64,000 nt of DNA from Vibrio ostreae. Its GTDB lineage: Bacteria; Pseudomonadota; Gammaproteobacteria; Enterobacterales; Vibrionaceae. The DNA lies in NCBI RefSeq assembly GCF_019226825.1, contig NZ_CP076642.1:930001-994000 (forward strand), written 5' to 3'. The position numbers and the translations under genes are program-made. How positions within the stretch are numbered: the stretch's first letter is position 1; every line of letters starts with the position of its first letter. The notes under the pieces were generated by a model. The model saw only the letters and a list, made by a program, of their open reading frames with translations. It was not told where the DNA came from and did not search any database. Shown here piece by piece: positions 37,601 through 47,979 of this stretch.

Positions 37601-37930
37601 TTATAATCCCGCCGTCTTGATCAAGTGCTGCCATCGGGAATGGCTCTGCAGATAGTGTGCAACGTAACTACAACGTGGAATCAGCTGCCATTGTCTCGCT
37701 TCCAGCAACGGTAGAATGCACTCCATCATGACTTGTCCGTATCCCTTGCCACGCAGTGATTCGGGAATTCGGGTTGAGGTTATTGTCATCACTCTCCCCT
37801 CCAGGTAATAGTCCATCCGGGCCCAGTCGTCGCCCTCCAGATGCACCCGAATCTGCTGCTGTTGATCAAACACCACTTCATGGTAATTGCCAGCCTCATC
37901 CGACGCCGTATGCGAGCTGTTCCGCTTCAT
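37601..37930 (-). CDS. Small GNAT-fold acetyltransferase (NATD1/YjdJ-like)
   Basis: The 109-residue protein is a compact GNAT domain with the acetyl-CoA loop RGKGYGQVMME. It ends in the Y-x(n)-HP-type region seen in the NATD1 group (RCSYVAHYLQSHSRWQ). The substrate is unknown. It is convergent to the EEP-fold gene and divergent from plzD. Confidence 0.8.
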   Translation of the reverse strand: MKRNSSHTASDEAGNYHEVVFDQQQQIRVHLEGDDWARMDYYLEGRVMTITSTRIPESLRGKGYGQVMMECILPLLEARQWQLIPRCSYVAHYLQSHSRWQHLIKTAGL

Positions 37931-38062
37931 TTTTGCTCCAATTTTGATAAATAACTCAAAGAAATTGTCGCCTCATCACATTGAATCTCAAATTATCTAA
38001 TCATAAAATGTGCTTAACTGCAGAAAAAAAGCATAAAAGCAGTCAATAATACGGAGACCATA

Positions 38063-38812
38063 ATGCGCGCACAGTCAGTGGCAACACCGCAAGAGCATGG
38101 AAGCTCGAAGTCCAGCGCCCGACAAAAAAATGTGTCGACTCTCAACAGCACAGATGCGTTGGCGATGGTGGAACACGGCAGTGAGCTGACTTTAAGCATC
38201 ACTACCCCGGTCGGAACTAAATTCAGTTGTAAAACCCCTTTTATTGGCACGCATTCTGATACTTATCTGTTGATAGAGATTCCACAGGTCTCAGCAGAAG
38301 ATCTCAACTTTTTCTTTCAGGAAGGATTCTGGATCAACGTCCGAGCCATTTCCCCACGTGGGGAAGGCGCTATGCTGCATTTTCGCAGCCAGCTACTGCA
38401 CATTATGCAAGAGCCGATAGCGCTGGCGATGCTGTCCATTCCCAACACCATGCAAGTCACCCAGCTACGTAAAGAACCGCGTTACGAGGTCAACTTGTCC
38501 GGCAAGGTTTACCTGGGTGAACAAAAAGCGGAATGCGAAGTCCGGGATCTGTCTAAAAGTGGCTGTCGTTTCATTACCGCTCCGGTTGGCCGTACCTATC
38601 AGGTGGGAGATCTGGTCTCCGTCGAGCTGTTTGCAGACCGCAGAAGCAGTAAAGTGTTTGCGCCGCTGACTGGTAAAATCTGTAACTTACAGCGCTCAAT
38701 GCATTATGCCCGTTACGGCTTGGAATTTAACGATCAGGGTAAGACCAACGCTAAAAATTTGCTGGCACGACTCAAATTCAACGGTACGAAATTAACCTTG
38801 AACGTGGAATAA
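38063..38812 (+). CDS. plzD: PlzD-type PilZ domain c-di-GMP receptor
   Basis: The 249-residue protein has an N-terminal YcgR-N-like domain (about 30-130) and a C-terminal PilZ domain (about 135-245). Both c-di-GMP contacts are present: the RKEPR stretch (RxxxR) and DLSKSG (D/NxSxxG). It matches V. cholerae VCA0042 (PlzD), a structurally known c-di-GMP binder in motility and virulence control. A Qrr small RNA is encoded on the opposite strand just downstream. Confidence 0.92.
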   Translation: MRAQSVATPQEHGSSKSSARQKNVSTLNSTDALAMVEHGSELTLSITTPVGTKFSCKTPFIGTHSDTYLLIEIPQVSAEDLNFFFQEGFWINVRAISPRGEGAMLHFRSQLLHIMQEPIALAMLSIPNTMQVTQLRKEPRYEVNLSGKVYLGEQKAECEVRDLSKSGCRFITAPVGRTYQVGDLVSVELFADRRSSKVFAPLTGKICNLQRSMHYARYGLEFNDQGKTNAKNLLARLKFNGTKLTLNVE

Positions 38813-38864
38813 AGACTAGCCCCAAACGACTTGGAGTTGCAGGCAGGATTGACCAACGACAGAT

Positions 38865-38974
38865 AAAAAAGAGCCAACCGCAAATGGTGCGATTGGCTTA
38901 TATATGATGTGAACAAATATCGATTCACTAACAACGTCAGTTGGCTAGGTGACCCTCGGCTTAATAAGGGTCGA
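38865..38974 (-). ncRNA. qrr: Qrr quorum-regulatory small RNA
   Basis: On the minus strand a 110-nt RNA starts at CGACCCTTATTAAGCCGAGG and contains the conserved Qrr core GCCAACTGACGTTGTTAG. It ends with the Qrr terminator GCCAATCGCA / TTGCGGTTGGC plus T-run. The 5' hairpin GACCC / GGGTC is intact. Qrr RNAs use Hfq to control luxR/hapR and aphA-type mRNAs. Which Qrr number it corresponds to cannot be decided here. Confidence 0.93.
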
Positions 38975-38984
38975 TACATATTAT

Positions 38985-38998
38985 GCATTAAGCGTGCC
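38985..38998 (-). promoter_or_regulatory. Sigma54 promoter of qrr
   Basis: Minus-strand TTGGCACGCTTAATGC has GG at 38998-38997 and GC at 38986-38985 with ten bases between. The RNA start follows about 12 bases later. LuxO-P and sigma54 are the known Qrr activators. Confidence 0.9.
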
Positions 38999-39073
38999 AA
39001 CTTGAAAAGCGCTTTTTCGGCCTGTTCTGCGCACATTCACCTCAATCTTCAGCATGTTTTTGCATTTTAAAAA

Positions 39074-39086
39074 TTGCAAAATGCAA
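39074..39086. promoter_or_regulatory. LuxO binding site
   Basis: TTGCAAAATGCAA is a palindrome matching the LuxO site (TTGCA-N3-TGCAA), about 100 bases upstream of the qrr start. A half site (TTGCATTTTAAAA) lies next to it at 39060-39072. Confidence 0.75.
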
Positions 39087-39221
39087 AAACACGCATTTTG
39101 ATACGCAACTCATCACTTAATCTACGCTGACATTGTTTAACGATAATTTCAATTTATCGGTCGGATTTGACTCGCCTTTTTGGGTATACTGCCGTCATCA
39201 GTTGGTCTAATAAGGTTAGTA

Positions 39222-40142
39222 ATGAATTACATCACTACATTTTTAAAAGGTATCGCCATGGGCGCTGCGGATGTTGTACCCGGCGTGTCAGGGGGGACTA
39301 TTGCTTTTATTACCGGCGTATACGATACCCTGTTAGAAAGTATTCGCCGCATTAACCCACGTTTACTCAGCTTATGGAGACGAGAAGGTTTTGCTGCCGC
39401 TTTTCGTCATATCAACGGCGGATTTCTGATCGCATTGTTCGGCGGCATCATCACCAGCATCGTCAGCCTGGCGAAACTCATCTCCTGGCTGCTGGAAACC
39501 CATCCCATCCCGACCTGGTCTTTCTTCTTCGGTTTAATTTTGGTCTCTGTGTACCATATTCTGCGTCAGGTTCAGCAAAAAAGTGTGTCCCGCTGGTGCT
39601 GTCTGGCACTCGGGGTGGCGTTCGCCTATTCGATTACCGTAATCAAGCCTCTTAGTATGGATTTTACCAGCCTCAATATTCTGCTGGCAGGCAGCATTGC
39701 CATCTGTGCGATGATTCTACCCGGGATATCCGGTAGCTTTATCCTGCTGCTGATCGGTATGTATACGCCGATTATTGATGCGGTGAAATCGTTGCAAGGC
39801 AGTGTGCTGGGATTGTTTGTGCTCGGTTGTGTGGCAGGCTTGCTCTGCTTCTCTCACCTGCTGTCATGGCTGCTGAACCACTATCGTGACGTCACGCTGT
39901 CTTTTCTCACCGGCCTGATGCTGGGGACTCTACCGAAAATCTGGCCCTGGAAAGAGACTCTCAGTTGGCGCACCAATTCACACGGTGAACAAGTACCGCT
40001 GCTGCAACATAATCTCAGTCCTTTTGAATTTGAATCCGTAACATCCCAGCCAGCTCAACTAGGTATCGCCATCCTGTTCATGGTATGTGCGATTGCTCTG
40101 GTATTAGGCCTGGAGAAATATGCCAGCCGTCACGACATGTGA
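39222..40142 (+). CDS. popT: PopT (DUF368) undecaprenyl-phosphate flippase
   Basis: The start at 39222 is set by AAGG seven bases upstream; the frame extends back to 39180 without a site. The 306-residue protein is polytopic and carries the DUF368 signature GAADVVPGVSGGTIAF near residue 12. The V. cholerae homologue VCA0040 recycles undecaprenyl phosphate across the inner membrane. It is transcribed away from qrr. A hairpin with short T-tail (40158-40183) follows. Confidence 0.92.
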   Translation: MNYITTFLKGIAMGAADVVPGVSGGTIAFITGVYDTLLESIRRINPRLLSLWRREGFAAAFRHINGGFLIALFGGIITSIVSLAKLISWLLETHPIPTWSFFFGLILVSVYHILRQVQQKSVSRWCCLALGVAFAYSITVIKPLSMDFTSLNILLAGSIAICAMILPGISGSFILLLIGMYTPIIDAVKSLQGSVLGLFVLGCVAGLLCFSHLLSWLLNHYRDVTLSFLTGLMLGTLPKIWPWKETLSWRTNSHGEQVPLLQHNLSPFEFESVTSQPAQLGIAILFMVCAIALVLGLEKYASRHDM

Positions 40143-40382
40143 CCAACTGACCAACACAAAAGGTGGCTGCGGCCACCTTTGTTATTCATATCGCCCCTGC
40201 GCCAGGCCCAGATTTCTACCGCACTATCACAATTTTCCCCTTTGCTCACAGCCACTTATTATGCAATGTGCTAGTCTTGCCTTAATTACGTCATTCCCGT
40301 GACTGGCGTAACTGTGTTGTGATGTTAAACCTGGCAATAGCAGACAACGTCGCTGTAGCCTTCGATGATCTGAGCCGTCCGA

Positions 40383-40811
40383 ATGCAAAGAACACTTCAC
40401 ATTGGCTGCATCCTTTTAGCGCTGACCGGCGGCTTTTTTGCCGCCCAGATGACCGATTTTTCTCAGCAGGGACATCGCCCGGCTGACTTGGGCGATTACT
40501 GCACCCTGTCCACCATCAGTTGCCAGCAACACAACGTCACCATGACAATGGCCGACGACCATGTGCAGCCACTGGTTGCAACCCTCATTCACATAGACTG
40601 GCCGGACACCGCTGCAGAGACTCTGCTGCTCTCCATGCAAGGTCTGGAAATGGAGATGGGAGAAGTGCGCTTTAAGTTGCAGCGCAATCAGCAGGGGATT
40701 TTTACTGCTGATATCGTCCTGCCAGTCTGTACCGCAGGCGATATGACCTGGCTTGGTACTCTGACCGATGGCAGACAAACTGTCTATCCGGCAATAAGGA
40801 TGCAACGATGA
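40383..40811 (+). CDS. Small membrane-anchored protein in the copper-delivery operon, FixH/YtkA-like
   Basis: The 142-residue protein has an N-terminal membrane or signal segment (about 5-21) and a periplasmic beta-rich domain with MEMGEVRFKL and DIVLPVCTAGDMTW. This pattern resembles FixH/YtkA-like copper-associated domains, but the match is loose. Its stop overlaps the next ATG by four bases (ATGA). A role in copper handling is inferred from its neighbours. Confidence 0.6.
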   Translation: MQRTLHIGCILLALTGGFFAAQMTDFSQQGHRPADLGDYCTLSTISCQQHNVTMTMADDHVQPLVATLIHIDWPDTAAETLLLSMQGLEMEMGEVRFKLQRNQQGIFTADIVLPVCTAGDMTWLGTLTDGRQTVYPAIRMQR

Positions 40812-41440
40812 GTAAAAACTGGTCTCTGATCCTGGTGGTGGCTTTTGCGCTTGGCTTCGCGCTAAAAAACTATCTCGACACACATCAACAGCAGCCGATG
40901 CCACCGCCACAAAACGCAACACAGCTTAAGTCGGTGGTGTTATATGGTGAAAATAATAAAGCGGTCGAGGTGTTTGACCGAAACGACAACCGTATCCGCA
41001 TTCTCTATTTTGGCTTCACCCGTTGCCCGGACGTGTGTCCTACCTCACTGGCGATGTTAGCCGGAGCGCTGAATCAGTTGGATGATACAGCTCTGGATCA
41101 ATTACGCCCGATGTTCATCTCTCTTGATCCGGAAAGAGATAACGCCGCCGACTCGGCCAAATATGCCCATTACTTCCATCCGATGCTGGAAGGTTTGTCT
41201 GCCCCGCTCGCGGTGACGACAGCTCTGGCTCATCAATATGGCGTGATCTTCCGCAAGACTGAATTACCTGACTCCAAGCTGCAATATACCCTGGACCACA
41301 GCTCCTATTTCTACTTTATTCGTCCGGATGGCAGCCTGATCACTAAGGTGCCTCACACCCAGAACCCGGCGCCGCTCATCGCCGCAATTCAGCAAGTTCT
41401 GTCTGCAACGTCGAATATCCCCCCATCACAAGGAGAGTAA
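40808..41440 (+). CDS. Sco1/SenC family copper chaperone
   Basis: The 210-residue protein has a membrane anchor (about 4-20) and a thioredoxin-like SCO domain. It has the copper motif CPDVCPTS and the distal His in LDHSSYFYFI. SCO proteins deliver copper to, or reduce, the CuA site of cytochrome oxidase. It is the middle gene of a three-gene operon. Confidence 0.92.
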   Translation: MSKNWSLILVVAFALGFALKNYLDTHQQQPMPPPQNATQLKSVVLYGENNKAVEVFDRNDNRIRILYFGFTRCPDVCPTSLAMLAGALNQLDDTALDQLRPMFISLDPERDNAADSAKYAHYFHPMLEGLSAPLAVTTALAHQYGVIFRKTELPDSKLQYTLDHSSYFYFIRPDGSLITKVPHTQNPAPLIAAIQQVLSATSNIPPSQGE

Positions 41441-41444
41441 AGTG

Positions 41445-41885
41445 ATGATCAAAATGTGCTTATTAGCGGCCGTCCTGCTAAGTCCGATGACACTATCAGC
41501 CACCACCCTAGAAGTGAGCCAGGCGTATGCCCGCGCGACCCCGCCCAATGCGGTCACCAGTGCCGTATTCGCCACTATCAGCAACCATGACAACCAGGAC
41601 CATTCCATAGTGGCAGCGCTGACACCGGCAGCGGGCAAAGCAGAACTGCATGACGTGATCACCGAGGGTGACATGATGAAAATGCGTCAGGTCACTTCTT
41701 TTAAACTACCGGCCGGCGGCTCGCTGCAACTCAAACCCGGCAGTTTTCATATTATGTTGTTTGATTTACCCCAGCCCCTGATGGCAGGTATGAACATTGA
41801 GGTCGAACTGCAATTAGAAAATGGCGACCACTACCGTTTTGATGCCCCGGTAAAAAAGGTGATGGCAGGAATGCATCAGCATTAA
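41445..41885 (+). CDS. PCu(A)C periplasmic copper chaperone
   Basis: The ATG at 41445 is preferred to the GTG at 41442 because AGGAGAG is seven bases upstream. The roughly 146-residue protein has a signal peptide ending LSA. Its copper ligands follow the PCuAC order: ELHDV, GDMMKMRQV, then PGSFHIML. The C-terminus is His-rich (MHQH). It works with Sco to metallate cytochrome oxidase. No oxidase genes are in the window. Confidence 0.92.
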   Translation: MIKMCLLAAVLLSPMTLSATTLEVSQAYARATPPNAVTSAVFATISNHDNQDHSIVAALTPAAGKAELHDVITEGDMMKMRQVTSFKLPAGGSLQLKPGSFHIMLFDLPQPLMAGMNIEVELQLENGDHYRFDAPVKKVMAGMHQH

Positions 41886-42370
41886 TATGGCGTTCAGTGC
41901 CGCGCGCTTGAACTGCCGGCACTTTTACTTCCCGCTCTTTTTCTTCATCACGCCACGGATATCTGCTGCCCCCGCCACCATTCAGAAAATGTAACCAGAA
42001 CGTTAATGACACCTTATTCCACTCGCTTTTAGAACCAAACGGTCATTCGGTGCTGGCTTTGCGCACTCAATAACAAACCAGACGCATAGCAGTCAGAACA
42101 AGGGACTGCGCTCTTTTCTGAGAGCGGTACAATAGTCTGAAAATAATTCAACACACCAAATACCTGACCAATCCGCTCACAACCAAGTCAACTACAAGTA
42201 TTTAACAAAAATCCTAAAATGTGTTGCAATTCAACATAAGCGGTAATTTTTTGTTCTAACGAACAATTAATCCTAGACACATTATCCCGTGACGTTAATA
42301 TTGGCTACCTTCAGTGATATTCACTGAAATAACTACAAACTGAACTTTATTTTCATCTCAGGGATAACTA
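41886..42370. other. Gene-free stretch before sstT
   Basis: About 485 bases without a supported gene. The sstT leader contains a perfect dyad TTCAGTG-ATATT-CACTGAA at 42310-42328, a possible regulator site or leader hairpin. Nothing else stands out. Confidence 0.5.
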
Positions 42371-43588
42371 ATGCAAAGCAACAATATTTTTGCCCGTTTT
42401 GCGCGCGGTAACCTGGTGCTGCAAATCCTGGCAGGTATCATCCTTGGTATCCTGCTGGCACTCGTCGCACCGGAATCTGCACAAAACGCGGGTTTACTCG
42501 GAAGCCTTTTTGTAGGTGCACTCAAAGCCGTTGCACCAATTCTGGTGTTTATTCTGGTTGCCGCGTCTATCGCCAACCAAAAGAAAAACCAGCATACCTT
42601 TATGCGCCCGATCGTCATTCTATACCTTTTGGGAACCTTTGCCGCAGCGCTGACCGCTGTATTACTAAGCTTCCTGTTCCCGACCACTTTGACGCTGGTT
42701 GCTGGTGCTGAAGGGGCAACGCCACCACAAGGCATTGCTGAAGTTTTGCATACTCTGCTATTCAAACTGGTCGACAACCCGGTAAATGCCCTGATGTCTG
42801 CTAACTACATCGGTATTCTGGCCTGGGCTATCGGCCTTGGTCTGGCGCTGCACCATGCTTCTGCAACCACCAAAGCGGTATTTGAAGATCTGAGCCACGG
42901 CGTCTCTCAAATCGTGCGTTTCATTATTCGTCTCGCGCCATTTGGTATTTTTGGCCTGGTTTCTTCGACCTTCGCGACCACAGGTTTCAGCGCGCTGGCT
43001 GGCTACGCGCAACTGCTGGCGGTTCTGCTTGGCGCAATGCTGATCATTGCCCTGCTCGTAAACCCGCTGATTGTTTACATCAAAACAGGCACCAATCCAT
43101 ACCCGTTGGTTCTGCAGTGTCTGCGTGAGAGCGGTGTAACTGCGTTCTTCACCCGTTCAAGTGCAGCCAACATTCCGGTCAACATGGCGCTGTGTGAACG
43201 CCTGAAACTGGACGAAGACACCTACTCTGTATCGATTCCTCTGGGTGCAACCATCAACATGGGCGGCGCAGCGATCACGATTACCGTTCTGACTCTGGCT
43301 GCAGTGCATACTCTGGGTATTCAAATCGACCTGATGACAGCGCTGCTGCTAAGCGTGGTTGCGGCAATTTCTGCCTGCGGCGCATCAGGTGTTGCAGGTG
43401 GTTCACTGCTGCTGATCCCACTGGCTTGTGGTCTGTTTGGTATCCCGAATGAAGTTGCGATGCAGGTTGTCGGTGTCGGTTTCATTATCGGCGTGATTCA
43501 GGACTCAGCAGAGACTGCACTAAACAGTTCGACGGACGTTGTGTTTACCGCAGCAGTATGTCACTCAGAACATAAACCGGCTGCTTAA
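42371..43588 (+). CDS. sstT: SstT, sodium:serine/threonine symporter
   Basis: The 405-residue protein is a DAACS-family symporter. It has [14 protein letters not shown] near residue 260 with the Ser-rich hairpin, [20 protein letters not shown], and [20 protein letters not shown] near the end. It imports Ser and Thr with Na+ across the inner membrane. It corresponds to V. cholerae VCA0036. A strong terminator follows. Confidence 0.95.
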   Translation: MQSNNIFARFARGNLVLQILAGIILGILLALVAPESAQNAGLLGSLFVGALKAVAPILVFILVAASIANQKKNQHTFMRPIVILYLLGTFAAALTAVLLSFLFPTTLTLVAGAEGATPPQGIAEVLHTLLFKLVDNPVNALMSANYIGILAWAIGLGLALHHASATTKAVFEDLSHGVSQIVRFIIRLAPFGIFGLVSSTFATTGFSALAGYAQLLAVLLGAMLIIALLVNPLIVYIKTGTNPYPLVLQCLRESGVTAFFTRSSAANIPVNMALCERLKLDEDTYSVSIPLGATINMGGAAITITVLTLAAVHTLGIQIDLMTALLLSVVAAISACGASGVAGGSLLLIPLACGLFGIPNEVAMQVVGVGFIIGVIQDSAETALNSSTDVVFTAAVCHSEHKPAA

Positions 43589-43613
43589 TCACTAAGCTGA
43601 TCGTTAGACATGA

Positions 43614-43641
43614 AAATGCCCCGCTGTGTCGGGGCATTTTT
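43614..43641 (+). terminator. Terminator of sstT
   Basis: AAATGCCCC / GGGGCATTT hairpin with T-run. Confidence 0.88.
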
Positions 43642-43676
43642 GATCTGTCTTATGTACTCACTGCTTGTACTCACTA

Positions 43677-43704
43677 CTGACCGTTGATCAAGGTCAACGG
43701 TCAG
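43677..43704. repeat. Perfect 11-base inverted repeat
   Basis: CTGACCGTTGA-tcaagg-TCAACGGTCAG lies between sstT and the convergent Sel1 gene. No T-tract follows. Confidence 0.6.
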
Positions 43705-43759
43705 TAATCGGCGTCTGAATGAAACAAGGTACGGTGTCATGACCTCAGGCGACAATTAG

Positions 43760-43825
43760 CCTGAGTCATTGTTGAACCTGAGTCATTGTTGAAAGACAGT
43801 TACTGTTGAAAGAGAGTTACTGTCG
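43760..43825. repeat. Short direct repeats at the Sel1 gene 3' side
   Basis: CCTGAGTCATTGTTGAA occurs twice head to tail (43760-43776 and 43777-43793). A second pair of related GTTACTGT units follows (to about 43825). Confidence 0.6.
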
Positions 43826-43852
43826 GCGATAAGCCGTAAGCGCTCTCAGGTA

Positions 43853-45019
43853 CTAATAACGGTCCATCGGAGTGTGCGAAAAATTCACTGCTGGTGACGG
43901 CTTCGTTTCCGTCTGATCCGCGGGTAACTGGGTCGGTTGGAGCAGTTCGCCATCAACGCCAAACTCATCACGGTGCAGCCCGGGCTCTTGCGTATCCTCA
44001 CTGGGATCCGCCACATCGGGTATCGGCACACCGCGTTTATACAGTTTATTCAGCGCACGGATAATGGAATGTTTCCGTACCGTACCGGAGGCAATTTTCT
44101 TCTGCAAAGGCTTAGCCAGCGACTGCAGACCAACCACTGAATCCACACCTATCTGACTGCCTACCTGATCGCGCAGAGCCTTGGCAGGTTCGTAACCGAA
44201 TAATACCGACAGAAACAACCAGATGTAGGCATTCGCTTTACCGTGAGCACCACGTTCGATCCAAGCCTGACCACAATGATACATGGCTTCAGCATGACCT
44301 TTTTCACAGGCCCGCTCAAGCCAGTAAATACCTTTGGCAAAATCACTGCTTACCCCGACGCCTTTGATATAATTCATCCCCAGTTTCATCATGCCTTCCA
44401 GGCTATGCAGGCTGGCTGCCTTAGAATACCAGTAAGTCGAGTCACCCGGAGCTGGCGCTATATTATCGTGTGACACGCACCACTCGCCCATAAACAACAT
44501 GGCGTCGATATAGTGTTGTTCAGCCGCTTCCTGAATGATAGCGATACCTTTGGTGACATCTGTCTCCACACCGCGACCATGAAACAGTGCACGTCCTGCC
44601 TCATACTTTGCGGTGTTGTCACCTTCCACACCACGGAGATAATTCTGCCAGAACTTGGCTTTTTCTTTTAAAATCACATCGTCACGCATCCGTTGGCATA
44701 ATCTTACGATGCCATACATGCCGGGAATGCTGTCGCTCTGGGCCGCTTTTTCATACCAGAACAGAGCTTCGCGCAAATTGCTGCGTTCCGCTTCTTTGGC
44801 CAGAAACAGCATGGTCGGTACATGGCCGGACTCTGCTTTTTGCAGGCGCTCTTTACGCTCCAGATCTCGCTGACGCTCCAGAGCTTTACGATACGCTTCT
44901 TCACGCGCTTTTTTCTCAGCTTCCAGGCGCTTTTTACGCACCGAAAGTGAAATCATCCAGACAAAAATCAGTATCAGTGATAAGCCTGTCGCGCCAATCG
45001 CGATCCCTATGGTATTCAT
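43853..45019 (-). CDS. Sel1-repeat protein with N-terminal membrane anchor
   Basis: The 388-residue protein has one N-terminal membrane helix (about 5-26), a highly charged basic/acidic segment (about 27-62) and at least five Sel1/TPR-like repeats (about 65-280) such as GIYWLERACEKGHAEAMYHCG. The C-terminal third is less ordered. Sel1 proteins act as scaffolds; no partner is identified. It is probably anchored in the inner membrane. Confidence 0.8.
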   Translation of the reverse strand: MNTIGIAIGATGLSLILIFVWMISLSVRKKRLEAEKKAREEAYRKALERQRDLERKERLQKAESGHVPTMLFLAKEAERSNLREALFWYEKAAQSDSIPGMYGIVRLCQRMRDDVILKEKAKFWQNYLRGVEGDNTAKYEAGRALFHGRGVETDVTKGIAIIQEAAEQHYIDAMLFMGEWCVSHDNIAPAPGDSTYWYSKAASLHSLEGMMKLGMNYIKGVGVSSDFAKGIYWLERACEKGHAEAMYHCGQAWIERGAHGKANAYIWLFLSVLFGYEPAKALRDQVGSQIGVDSVVGLQSLAKPLQKKIASGTVRKHSIIRALNKLYKRGVPIPDVADPSEDTQEPGLHRDEFGVDGELLQPTQLPADQTETKPSPAVNFSHTPMDRY

Positions 45020-45302
45020 ACAATTAATTCTTTATCTGTACTTTGTGCACTGTATCGGCTGAAACGCCAAAAGATTGAGTCTGATATGCGCTAACAGTGC
45101 TGAATAAATGAAGGCCTGCGTAATATCATCCCAGCAGGATAGATGACCATGGTACCGCACTCCATTAGAGCGCGGTACTGACAATCTTATTGAAGATAGG
45201 ATTTGAGCGCAGACACATGGGGCTCGCAACGTGTCTGGCTAGTGACAAACAAATTAAGGGTGAACCGCAATTGACTGTTCACCCACTGTGGACAGAGAAA
45301 AA

Positions 45303-46121
45303 TCACTGAGCCGATTTACGATTCACCGCTTTAACAAACACTTCCTGAGCCCCCTGGATACCCAGTGCTTTGGCTTCATCGAGTAAGCTCAATGCTTTTG
45401 GAATATCGTTGGCTTCGACCGAACGCTCAATCGCGGTGTGGTAATACCCGGTCAGCTCAGTACCCTGTGGTATATTGTCGTTCTGGTTAACAATCTTGCG
45501 ATTGATGATATCGTTAGCTGACACAGACAAACGAAATTGGCCTAATGAGCTGTGCTTGGCTTGCGGGTCGGCAATATCAGGCGGCTGAGTATGACGCGCA
45601 ATCGCGAACGCTTTGGCCGGATGCATGATGGTACTGCTGCCTTTGATATCCTCAGCAGTGGTGTAAATCAGCACGTGCAAGTCCTGACCACTCATGTCAG
45701 GAATCACGTTGAAATCTAGAACAAATTTGTCGTTGTCGAGCAGCTTGGCCGGAACATATTTAAACTGGGCAAAATCTGCATGATAAATCGACTCACCCTT
45801 GCTGTTCAGCACCTCGACATTTGGTGCATAGAACTGCATATCCTGGCTGACAAACGTTTCGATCTGCATATCCAGGCTACCGCGGTTGCCCGGGATCTTA
45901 AAGCCCGCAATCGCGCCGGCACTGTGACCATCCAGCAAAATCTGGCTTTTCTCGGTGAGCGCAAACTCAGTCGTCACCGGCACCGCGAGCGGAGTCCAGC
46001 TGATCTGTTCTGCCTGAGTAATGACTTGCTGCGCTCCCTGCGAATCCATTTCAACAGGATCTACGGATGTACAACCGGTCACCACCATCCCTAACAATAT
46101 GGGAGTAAGCCATTTTCTCAT
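45303..46121 (-). CDS. malM: MalM, maltose operon periplasmic protein
   Basis: The 272-residue protein has a lipoprotein-type signal with a Cys in VVTGCTS, a Ser/Thr and Gln-rich linker, and the MalM domain (ALTEKSQILLDGHSAGAIAGF). MalM is a periplasmic protein of maltose regulons whose exact role is unclear. It follows lamB by about 96 bases on the same strand, so both are probably in one MalT-controlled operon. Confidence 0.88.
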   Translation of the reverse strand: MRKWLTPILLGMVVTGCTSVDPVEMDSQGAQQVITQAEQISWTPLAVPVTTEFALTEKSQILLDGHSAGAIAGFKIPGNRGSLDMQIETFVSQDMQFYAPNVEVLNSKGESIYHADFAQFKYVPAKLLDNDKFVLDFNVIPDMSGQDLHVLIYTTAEDIKGSSTIMHPAKAFAIARHTQPPDIADPQAKHSSLGQFRLSVSANDIINRKIVNQNDNIPQGTELTGYYHTAIERSVEANDIPKALSLLDEAKALGIQGAQEVFVKAVNRKSAQ

Positions 46122-46217
46122 TAACGTTTACCTCAATATCTGCTTGAAAGAAATACAGCCAGAGTCTATCTGGCTGTATTAGTTTAGGACAGTTTATTAG
46201 TTTTAAAAATCAGATAA

Positions 46218-47540
<1,323 letters not shown>

Positions 47541-47693
47541 TTAGGGTCGTTTTTATCGGAATTTTCGTCACTCTCTGGCGGGCTAAACGTCTCTAAAAGG
47601 CAGAAAAGATGGGTTTAACGTCAGAGGGTGATGGGGTAAACCCCGTTTGTTTCAACTGCAACTCAGATTACTTGACGGCCGACAGGCACACTT

Positions 47694-47703
47694 CCTCCAC
47701 CCC
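47694..47703 (-). promoter_or_regulatory. MalT box candidate 1
   Basis: CCTCCACCCC (minus GGGGTGGAGG) differs from the MalT consensus GGGGA(T/G)GAGG at one position. It is one of three candidates in the lamB-glgX gap. Confidence 0.55.
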
Positions 47704-47717
47704 TTGAGATTATTAAG

Positions 47718-47727
47718 GGGGAGTAGA
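47718..47727 (+). promoter_or_regulatory. MalT box candidate 2
   Basis: GGGGAGTAGA keeps the GGGGAG half of the MalT consensus. It is weaker than the other two but close to them, as usual for MalT arrays. Confidence 0.4.
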
Positions 47728-47780
47728 AAGGCGTAGAAAATTACAGGTATGGTCTTTCTTTAGGGCTGATCACGAATTTC

Positions 47781-47790
47781 GGGGCGGAGG
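47781..47790 (+). promoter_or_regulatory. MalT box candidate 3
   Basis: GGGGCGGAGG differs from GGGGA(T/G)GAGG at one position. It lies between divergent lamB and glgX. Confidence 0.55.
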
Positions 47791-47979
47791 AGATCATTAA
47801 CTTCCAGGATCCTGGAATACAAAATGCATATTTGATCACAATTTCAACGTATTAGCCATGCACTTCTGAAATAAAATTACATTATAAAATATGTGACCAG
47901 GCTCTTGACCTTGAACGGCCAAAGCCTTTTACTTAAAAAATGATGGTTAATATTACGCCAATAACAACAACGACTGGAT

